From assembly GCA_023362775.1 (NCBI GenBank), contig JALMGJ010000006.1:4487001-4551000 (forward strand): a stretch of DNA of 64,000 nucleotides, written 5' to 3'. Positions 55,805-64,000 of this stretch are shown in pieces. How positions within the stretch are numbered: position 1 is the stretch's first letter; every line of letters begins with the position of its first letter. The notes under the pieces were generated by a model. That model saw only the letters and a list, made by a program, of their open reading frames with translations, was not told the origin of the DNA and searched no databases. The stretch comes from Charina bottae (Eukaryota > Chordata > Lepidosauria > Squamata > Charinaidae). Made by a program: the position numbers and the translations under genes.

Positions 55805-57445
55805 GAATCTGTACTTTCTAATACTGTACTAATCTGTACTTCCCTGATTCAGGAAAACTAATTGAACTAGGATGGCTGGGTGGGTAGGTTGGTAGAAATC
55901 TTATTCACGTATATCAGCTCATGGTTGGGCATTTCACTGGAGACAGGATGGCATTTTTTGACTTTAGGTACCACTGAATTCAGTAAGAACCAGAGCAGCC
56001 ATAATGGGCTGAAATGGATGTCAACAACAACAACAACAACAACAAAAAGAGCTCAGCTCTGCAACCTGGTTGTATCTTTTGCCAAGTTAAAGTGATAGGT
56101 ATTCAGGGGCCTGGAGACCCCGCACTAACAAGAGGAAGGAGGAAAGTACCAGACCTTGGTCCCATTTCTGATCAGCATAAGGAGTCCATTCCACGCATTC
56201 AAGTATAGCAAGTCAAGCCTAGGTTTCCACAGAACCAGAATGTGGTTTGGTTAGGTTTCTGCTTAGCACAATGTGTGGATTTTGACAATGCTGGGCTATT
56301 GGAGAAACCTGGATTAAGCAAACCATAGCTCAACAGGATATAAGAACAAGGTACAAAGTTGTTGGTCATTTTATTTCTCACTCTGTTGGAAATCCTGCTA
56401 AATATGCTTCTGTTTCCTTTGAACAAGGCTTAAATGCAACACAATTAGGAAGAGCTGTGCAATGTAGGATGCTTTTCATGAATGGACTAGATGAGGTATT
56501 GATAGGAAGATGCTGTAGAGGGCTCAACAATATGTAGTTTTGTTATTTCTCATGGCTTTAATCAGTTGCTTCGTTTTGTGTCCTTATTCCATTATTACAA
56601 TGATTTCCTGATTCACATTGTTAGTGTAATTTCCTCATGTATTCACTGTTATTCCATGCTGTTGATTATATCACTGTCCCACCTGGATATATCTTCCCTT
56701 CATGTTCCTTTTAAGTCATGGGCTTCCAACATTACCGTATTTACAAGGAAAGTGACACTGATTTTAAGACAGCACCCACCACTCTACTCAGCTGCTCACG
56801 TTACTGTATTCTTAGCTCTTTCCTCCCTCCCCAACATAAATAGTCATAACAGAAACCAAGCATAACCTAGAGCATGAGATCCATATTTGGGGGAAATTAT
56901 ATGCAATTCACATAGGCTGATACTAAACCCGGCGTGTTAGAGACCATCAGCCACCTGGAATACAGGCAAGACAAAGGCCAAAATTGGGAAATGTGCCAGA
57001 GGAACGTTGGAACAACGCAAAATTTCCCTATTTGGGGGTTAGGGAGAGAATTGTTTGGGCAGCTCATGGGGTCTGAATTTAACGGCCATCACACTCACAT
57101 GGCCATCTGCCCAGGTTTGGAAATGGACAGCATACCATCTGCATCATTTCTGAAGATGGGGAGTAAAGATGTCATCACTTCTTAGTATAATCTCCAATAT
57201 CTAAAGTGTGAAAATCAAATAACGGATTTTATGATCCTAATAATCCCTGGCTGCAACAGCTGATGAATTTTGATCAGGGCCTTGCCTAATAAGGTGCATA
57301 AACAAGAACATGGGTTTAACAATTTTCAGGTAAGTCAGAAAAAATGTTAAAGAAATGGAAATGACACCTCCTGTAATTTTCACAATTATTTTCAGCCAAT
57401 TAAAAATTTAATTAAAAGCTTCAGAATTTTAGCTGCTGCCCTTTC
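55805..57445. other. unrecognised sequence
   Basis: (ACA)n at 56023-56045. Otherwise no repeat or exon is supported. Confidence 0.35.
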
Positions 57446-57449
57446 TTAT

Positions 57450-57668
57450 TCGAGAGCCAGTTTGGGGTAGTGGTTAAGGCACCAGGCTAGAAACCGGGAG
57501 ACCCTGAGTTCTAGCCCTGGCTTTGGCACGAAACCAGCTGGGTGACCTTGGGCCAGAAACTCTCTCTCAGCCCTAGGAAGCAGGCAATGGCAAACCGCTT
57601 CCGAAAAACCTTGCCAAGAAAACTGCAGGGGCTGGTCCAGGCAGTCACCAGGAGCCATCCCTGACTCA
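57450..57668 (+). mobile_element. CORE-SINE, single core unit, sense
   Basis: Head 'gagagccagtttggggtagtggttaaggcacc', core 'gggtgaccttgggcc', and 3' part 'aaccttgccaagaaaactgcaggggctgg'. It lies 35 bp from the Bov-B and gives the unexpanded form of the 102-bp-array SINEs. Confidence 0.85.
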
Positions 57669-57702
57669 AAGGTACCCCCCTCCCTTCTTCATTTTTCATA
57701 TT

Positions 57703-58518
57703 GTTGTTGTTGTTGTTCAGTCGTTTAGTCGTGTCCGACTCTTCGTGACCTCATGGACCATAGCACGCCAGGCCTTCCTGTCCTCCACTGTCTCCCGGAG
57801 TTCACTCAAATTCATGTTCATTACATCGGTGATGCTATATAACCATCTCATCCTCTGCCGTCCCCTTCTCCTTTTGCCTTCCGTCTTTCCCAGCATCAGG
57901 GTCTTTTCCAGTGAGTCCTCTCTTCGCATTAGGTGGCCAAAGTATTTGAGCTTCAGCTTCAGCATCTGTCCTTCCAATGAGCAGTCAGGGTTGATTTCCT
58001 TTAGGATTGACTGGTTTGACCTCCTTGCAGTCCAAGGGACTCTCAAGAGTCTTCTCCAGCGCCACAGTTCGAAAGCATCAATTCTTCGGCACTCAGCCTT
58101 CCTTATGGTCCAACTCTCACAGCCATACATTACTACTGGAAAAACCATAGCTTTAACTATACGGACCTTTGTCGGCAAGGTGATGTCTCTGCTTTTTAAT
58201 ATGCTGTCTAGGTTTGCCATAGCTTTTCTCCCAAGGAGCAAGCGTCTTTTAATTTCATGGCTGCAGTCACCGTCTGCGGTGATCTTGGAGCCCAAGAAAA
58301 TAAAATCTGTCACTGCTTCCATTTCTTCCCCTTCTATTTGCCAGGAAGTGATGGCACCAGATGCCATGATCTGAGTTTTTTTAATGTTGAGTTTCAAGCC
58401 AGCTTTTGCACTCTCCTCTTTCACCCTCATCAAGAGGCTCTTTAGTTCCTCTTCACTTTCTGCCATTAGGCTGGTATCGTCTGCATATCTGAGATTGTTG
58501 ATATTTCTCCCGGAAATA
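57703..58518 (-). mobile_element. Bov-B (RTE) LINE, 816 bp, 5'-truncated
   Basis: A perfect 12-bp target duplication ATTTTTCATATT lies at 57691-57702 and 58519-58530. It begins with (gttgtt)n and the Bov-B 3' end in antisense, and is open for coding through its whole length. Confidence 0.95.
57717..58516 (-). CDS. Bov-B reverse transcriptase fragment (RT motif C to C-terminus)
   Basis: The frame runs without stops from the truncation point. It contains RYADDTSLMAESEEELK with the catalytic YADD (about 58462-58487), LKLNIKKTQIM (RT motif D), FIFLGSKITADGDCSHEIKR, VVMYGCESWTIRKAECRRID, the RTE-typical RWRRLLRVPWTARRSNQSIL, and KYFGHLMRREDSLEKTLMLG, ending RTRLND. No initiation codon belongs to it; the first ATG (58466) is internal. 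Lack of frameshifts points to recent insertion. Bov-B is the classic LINE of squamates that moved horizontally into ruminants. Confidence 0.88.
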
Positions 58519-58529
58519 ATTTTTCATAT

Positions 58530-59270
58530 TAGCAGGAAGAAAATGTCAACATTAATTAAAATAAGCTTTTACACAACATAGTAAACCATAATGTGTTTTG
58601 ATTTTAGATTGGCATACTATATTTATGCCTTAGTCCATTGTGTGAACCCAGCCAATTTTATTTATTTACAATTTGGGGCTTATTCAATGAAACATGGTTA
58701 GGTAAATCCTGGTTTACCTTAAAAAAGGAATCGCCACATATGGTTCCATTGGCACTGAATTATTTCAAGGAGGCCCTTTATCCCATTCTGGGCAAAAAGG
58801 TTGCAACACCTGCAAGGAAGAAAATAGACCCTGTAACTATTGTTACAGATTGTGTCATTCAAATAACTGAAACTACCTCTAACCTCTAAACTGCGGCCTG
58901 ACTAAATTATGTAAATTTGCCAAGTAGTCTGCCTTGCGCTGAGTAGCTTCCTTCCGCCAGCCAAGGAGAAGTACAAGGAACAAGGTCCTGCAATCCTTGG
59001 AAGGCCTGCTTGAGAGTTTACTGGCTCTTTTATATGTTCTAAATTTTGTTTTATCAGGCATATACATCAGAATATTCCTTTTTGCCTTCATCATGTCCAA
59101 ATACCAATTCATACAGGGCCTTTTGTTCTTTCAACTTCTCACTCTGTTTTTCAGGCTCTTACCAATTCCATCCAACCACAACTTTCTCAGCAGCTTCTTC
59201 CTCACAATCCATTCACTCTTTTGCAATTCCGTCCTCATTCATTCTCCCCACATTGCTTCAAAGTGCTTCT
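58530..59270. other. unrecognised sequence
   Basis: 58590-58680 (tgtgtgaacccagccaattt) may belong to the 'ggctgggttcaca' family mentioned at 13.1 kb. Frames at 58638-59299 lack support. Confidence 0.35.
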
Positions 59271-59279
59271 TTCATATTG

Positions 59280-59561
59280 ATCGAAGAGAATATTTGTAGC
59301 TCAGGGTTGAACTGTGGAGTCCTTGGTGCTCTCTGAGCCTTGTTGTTTTCTTGCAGACGTTTCATTGCCAGACTAGGCAACATCTTCAGTGCGAAAAGGG
59401 AGTGGGACTTGCTCTCTGTTTATATACCCTGGCTTGTCCTGCCTGTGTTGGTGGGGGTGTTGTTCTCCCCTTAAGAGTTCCTTGATTGGGCTGTTGTTTG
59501 CTGCTTGGTTGATTGACTGAGTTAATAGTTCCTTGATTAGGGTATATTGTGCTGTTTGATA
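59280..59561 (-). mobile_element. short non-autonomous PLE insertion
   Basis: The target duplication TCTTTCATATTG is perfect (59268-59279 and 59562-59573). The left boundary 'atcgaagagaatatttgtag' matches 5027. It contains the terminal repeat with a hammerhead core in antisense and the 'gtttatataccctggcttgtcc' region, then about 130 bp of further PLE sequence. There is no ORF. Confidence 0.85.
59347..59396 (-). ncRNA. hammerhead ribozyme motif, minus strand
   Basis: The minus strand reads CTGAAGA (59383-59389), stem II TTGCC/GGCAA, then GAAAC (59359-59363) and GTC. Stem I ttttcgca/tgcaagaa pairs well. With the pair at 5091-5266 this is the most complete motif here. Confidence 0.74.
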
Positions 59562-59687
59562 TCTTTCATATTGGTCATTCATATTTGTGTTCCCTCCACA
59601 TTAATTCAGCACACCTCCATCCACTTACTTTTATGTTTCTCCTAACATACCCAAGTTAGAAACTGGCGACTGAAGGGGCATAAAAGC

Positions 59688-59897
59688 GTAGTAAAGGTTC
59701 CCCCCGCACATTTGTGCAGTCGTGTCCGACTCTAGGGGCCGGTGCTCATCTCCGTTTGTTAGCCGAAGAGCCAGCACTGTCCGAAGACGCTTCCGCGGTC
59801 ATGTGGCCGGCATGATGCACATGGAACGCTGTTACCTACCCACTGAAGTGGTACCTATTCATCTACTTGCATTTGCATGCTTTTGAATTGCTAGGTT
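59688..59897 (-). mobile_element. Sauria-type SINE, 5'-truncated
   Basis: Antisense tail (taaaggttccccccgcacatttgtg, cagtcgtgtccgactctagg) and body to 'gaattgctaggtt'. The tRNA-like head is missing. Target duplication GGCATAAAAGC at 59677-59687 and 59898-59908 shows the truncation happened at insertion. Confidence 0.92.
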
Positions 59898-59909
59898 GGC
59901 ATAAAAGCA

Positions 59910-61980
59910 TACATAATAATAATTTCAAAAACCCTTTCACTTCCATATAACAAAGTGGGCCAAAAGATGCTCTTATATTCAGCTGTTTTTGCTTCCTTCC
60001 ACAATACCCCTTCCTCACAACAGAGCACACACTATTCATCATCTTTATACCAGCATTTGCTCATGGTACAATTTCTCTTCCCATTTTCCCGTCTTCAAAA
60101 AGCATTCCACCAAGTTATATTCTATTTGGGCGGCACCGACCTATTTGCCTTCAGAAAGGATCTTCAAAAGTGGCTATTTCAACAGGCATTGGAGCCAGAA
60201 TGAGTAAAACTTCCATCAGGAAGGGAATATTTATTTATTTGTTTATTTAAATTTATATGCTGCCCAACTCCCAATGACTGGATGGTTCACAAATAAAAAC
60301 ATTAATAACAAGGAAACAACAGTAATAAAAGATGGTAAGGATGACAAAAAAATGGTATGAATAGGCAGATTGCCTATGGATGATAGTTGGTTTTTAATCT
60401 GGAATTTTGGGGTGGGGGGAAGTTGCATTTCTTGGCTGTTATAAGCTTCCCAGAATCACAATACTCAAGTTGCAAGGCCATATAAGTTCTGTAACTAAAT
60501 AAATAAATATCTACCTTCCCTAATTTTTTACCATTTGTTTACAACTTGCAATTGTTCGCTCCATTTTCTCTATGACACGCAATTATCCTAGTCTTTGTTA
60601 CATTAATTTCAGATCCTGACTCTCCACTGCAACATGCAATCTAACTAACATGCATGGAAACCATTCAGGTTCCCAGCCAACAACACAGCATCATCTACAA
60701 AAAAATGTGCACACATCTTCACAAGCTCAGCCAACATCACCACAAGCATTCCTTCTAAGGGCCATCCATTAATGCATAAGACAAACAAGGAATCGTCCCG
60801 GAACCTAGTTTTACTCCCTGCTCAGTGTCAGACCATTCCCCAAGCATTCAATTTATTCTCGTGCGTTCTTTATGATTTATTAGTATTTAGTACGTTCAGT
60901 ACTTTATTCGGTATACCCTTTTATCTACAGACAGTACTTTCATCATATTGCATGCGTGCCACACTCAGCAACAAACCTTTAACTCGGCACTCACTCAAAA
61001 CATTTACTAAGTCAAGCATATTCACTTCATCACCAGCATTCCTCTAAATCCAAAAATGTACAATGAACTTTCTAATATCCATACTTTTCTCACTGACCTC
61101 TGAAAAGCAAACCCTGCCTTGCAGAAAGTGACACTGCACTTTCTAAATTCTGCTCATTGTCACCTCTTGTACCCTTTCAATCAGAATTCTGCCAAACACC
61201 TTCCCAGGCACACTTAAACTGAGGATGCATATTATTAGGCATATAAGGCAGCAATTTTAGAAGTGCTGCTCAAACACACGGTTTCAAGACCACTCCAATA
61301 TTAAGGACCAGAAACGCTCTTTCAATATTATTCTTTTTCCTTTTTATTTCATGAATACCAAGATTTCAGAATGTCAAATTCTGTGATTAACACCAAAGCC
61401 TACACATTACCTACAGAAGCAACTAATGTAAGATGGACAAAGTCAAGCCAGTCAACCAAAATGCTTTATCTCATTATCTGATCAATTACCTGCTCTCTCC
61501 CACTCTGTCACTGGGCAAACACACTGCACAAAACTACACAACGAATCCTGGTTTGTTGAACAAGTCAGTACAACCTCATTCACACATAACATTGGCTGAG
61601 TTCACACGTCCCTCTAAGTCAAACCCAAAAATCACACTATGGTTTAGAAAAGCCCACCTTGTCTGCATGTTTCTTCCAATAGTGTAAACTTTTCAGGGAG
61701 AAAAGTACTTCTTACTACATGCTTCTTCAGCTTTGATTTCAGATGAGAGTTGTAGGCATGACAATAATATAAATGAGCTTCAATTTACAGAGGCAAAATG
61801 AACAAGTTTCAATAGAGCTTTTTTCCCACTACACAAAACAAAAAAGAACTCCATCATTTGTACTATTCTTCTGAACCTTGAAATTAAAAAAAAAATCCTT
61901 TACTAATTTAGTCCTTTCCCATTTGATGAACATCTTTCTTTTCCCTCTTGCTTCTCTAATGGAGCTTAAAATTAATATGA
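59910..61980. other. mostly unrecognised sequence
   Basis: 60228-60300 is a short antisense LINE tail (tttatttaaatttatatgctgcccaactccc). The rest is AT-rich with no repeat family or exon I can support. Confidence 0.35.
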
Positions 61981-61983
61981 CTT

Positions 61984-62211
61984 TTGCATTCAAGGCGTAG
62001 ACGGTACACTGACGTCCTTGTGATGAGAGATTCTACAAATGGACCAAAAAAAGTTAATCATTTTGTATCTACATTGCGCTTTCCAAATGAAAAGGAACCA
62101 GGGGTTTCTATCCTTATCAATCATTCATATGACGCTCCTAATGTGCAAAAAGCTTTTTTCCATATTGATTTCTTTCATCCTCAGCTTTTTAAAAACAGGA
62201 AAAGAGGCTAG
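61984..62211 (+). other. 75-codon open frame, no function assigned
   Basis: The frame (HSRRRRYTDVLVMRDSTNG ..., IDFFHPQLFKNRKRG) has a protein-like composition, but the preceding acceptor (gcattcaag) has a poor pyrimidine tract and the frame ends in a stop. It may be a decayed retrogene, a conserved non-coding element or chance. Confidence 0.15.
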
Positions 62212-62214
62212 GAT

Positions 62215-63505
62215 AATGGCTTGTACAGAAGCAACCAGCTGACACCGTGGGTTGAGAGGGGAATTTGTTTCACCTTCCGCTTGTTTTTAGCCACATGCTT
62301 TTATCACAAATACATTGTACTAGTTCGGCTACACAGTTTTGCTGGCTCATTGCCTCATTTGCTAGCCACAGAGGTTGGACAAATCTGCTAGGGTAGGTTA
62401 TACTTCACCAATATAATTTTATGATCTCAATTCTTCCAGGAAGCCAGTTAGTTAACAGTTCCCATTTGCAGCAAAGAAATCCCTTTCTCCACCACCCAAC
62501 AAAACTGACTGCAAGTTTTCCTGGTCTGAATTCACTGTGAAAGGCACATCCACCAACAGCTTCCTTTGCATTCCATGTTGAATGCTGGATTGGTTGAGGA
62601 CAGCAAGTGTTAACACTCAAAATATATGCAAATCAGGCAACTAATCCAGTATCAGTTCAGTATGGAGAGAAGGAATCTTTAAAAAAATACCAGCCCAATA
62701 AATATGGAGCGGAGTAGTGGAAATTTCTGAAAATAACCTGATGTCTTGCTCTAATCCAATGGGATACGCTTCTTCTTTCCTTCATCCCCACTTCAGTCTT
62801 TATCTTCTCCAATGGGAAGTGCAAAGAAGTTGACTGCTGTTACTAGGTGCTGGCAAGAAAATCTTCCTTGCATGAGTACAGAGGCATTGCATTTAAGTTT
62901 TCATTTTTGCATTTGAGGATTAAGATCTAGCACTTTAACAGTTACAGGGTTGACTCAATTTTTCCCCCTCCTCATTTCTGCTCAATTTGTACTTCCAAGT
63001 CAACTTAACCGAATCCAACTGGGCTAACCCAGGGTCAAAGTTATGAGGTGTCAAAGCAAGATGGCAACATGACCCCCAGCATTTACACAGCTTATAATAG
63101 GGGCAGATAATTAGGTTATGCTCTGGGCAAAGTCAAAAAAGGCCAACAGTGCAGTCTAGCAGGCAATGGCAAGGAATCAGGATTGGACTTGGTTCCCTTA
63201 GCTCAGTGCTGTCTGCTTTGACAAACAATGATTCTTGGAGTTTTAAAGGAGAAAACAGTGGCCCTACCTGAATAATTTAAAGCTGAAGTTGCCAAGGCCT
63301 GCAGCCAGGACTTCCAGCATACAGAAGACTAAAATAATATGCTATCAAATAACCTTTGGCAGATTATTTTCATTGCATGAACTACTACTACTACCAATTG
63401 GGAAAAGTAGATTTAATATTCTACACATTTAGGCTTCTCATTTGGCATTTACTTTACCTTCAGTCCCTGGTTAGAATAAGGGATTTCAGAATTTCATTTC
63501 TCATG
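62215..63505. other. unrecognised sequence
   Basis: No gene or repeat can be supported. Confidence 0.35.
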
Positions 63506-63514
63506 TCTAAAAGT

Positions 63515-63671
63515 AAATGTGGGCGGGCTGCCAAGCACCCAAATTTTGATCACGTGACTGCTGGGTGCTGCAACAGTCGTAATTTTGGGCACAGGTAGTA
63601 AGGCCATTTTTTCAGTGCTGTCGTAATTGCAATGGTTGCTGAACGAATGGTTGTTACGTGAAGACTACCTG
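63515..63671. mobile_element. 'caggtagtcctc' family MITE, left part missing
   Basis: 'ttttgatcacgtgactgctg' is the family's central motif, and the right terminus 'gttacgtgaagactacctg' is intact and followed by TA. The left end is lost. Confidence 0.65.
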
Positions 63672-64000
63672 TAAAACACATCAGAATTGCACTGTGCTTT
63701 CAATTCGACTGGGAAGAGATGTTTTGCAATATGTAAGAGCAACACAGCTGCTTGAATGAGGTGCAGACGGGTGCCATGCTCACACACCCATGCTTTCTGA
63801 AGCCCCTCTTCCCAATCACATCTGAAACACAACACAGCCTGATAGCCAGTGTTTTTGGACACTAAACTATTAGCTGCCCTATTCTGCCTCGTGATAAGGC
63901 CATCCCCATTTTATTTAGTCTTCTACTCCCACTGGGATTGACCAGAAGCCTAAGGGAAGGATGTCAGTGACAAGGCCCCCTTTGCACTTATGTTCCCCAC
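63672..64000. other. no recognised feature
   Basis: The minus frame at 63665-63862 has no splice or family support. Confidence 0.35.

Noticed and set aside
62405..62620. 71-codon minus-strand ORF with cysteines
   Set aside because: No splice sites and no recognised domain; the cysteines are not spaced as a zinc finger.

Overview
The window is vertebrate, almost certainly squamate reptile (lizard or snake), nuclear DNA. No bacterial-style genes are present. The evidence is the repeat mixture: Bov-B/RTE LINEs, Sauria-type tRNA SINEs ending in a Bov-B-like sequence, CORE-type SINEs, L2-like LINEs ending in a 'cgcccagagtcccc...gggggagatgggcgg' hairpin plus (ATAAA)n, CR1, L1, R4/Dong and Penelope-like elements (PLEs), and several hAT MITE families. 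The species cannot be named from this sequence.

Host genes. The window looks mostly intronic. Three minus-strand segments have proper splice sites and fit each other in phase: 28181-28338 (158 nt), 25633-25673 (41 nt) and 9637-9782 (146 nt). Joined, they give an uninterrupted coding frame, so I read them as consecutive exons of one minus-strand gene of unknown identity. A weaker candidate exon lies at 34820-34956, and a possible last coding exon with a stop at 1882-1966. I see no convincing plus-strand host exon.

Mobile elements by region. 0-10 kb: Bov-B end, a hAT MITE, PLE fragments with hammerhead cores, an L2 3' end, and a CORE-SINE expanded into about six 102-bp units. 10-13 kb: an old hAT element, and a CORE-SINE with three core units and a hAT MITE nested in it. 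13-14 kb: an L1 remnant. 18-24 kb: two LTR-like segments and an L2 broken by two SINEs. 25-27 kb: Bov-B, a hAT MITE and a CpG-dense hAT MITE. 29.9-31.4 kb: a PLE with an inverted terminal repeat, then a CR1 split by an RTE. 35-39.4 kb: a hAT MITE, an RTE, a CR1 split by an L2, and an L2 split by a solo LTR. 41-50 kb: L2 fragments and fold-back hAT MITEs. 51.5-59.6 kb: an R4/Dong remnant, a PLE coding for reverse transcriptase plus GIY-YIG nuclease, an open Bov-B ORF and another short PLE. 60-64 kb is mostly unrecognised.

The most interesting system is the PLE family. Eight hammerhead-ribozyme-like cores (CTGANGA - stem II - GAAAC/T) occur on both strands. Three PLE insertions have 12-17 bp target-site duplications, and one of these is a short palindromic unit with a ribozyme on each strand.
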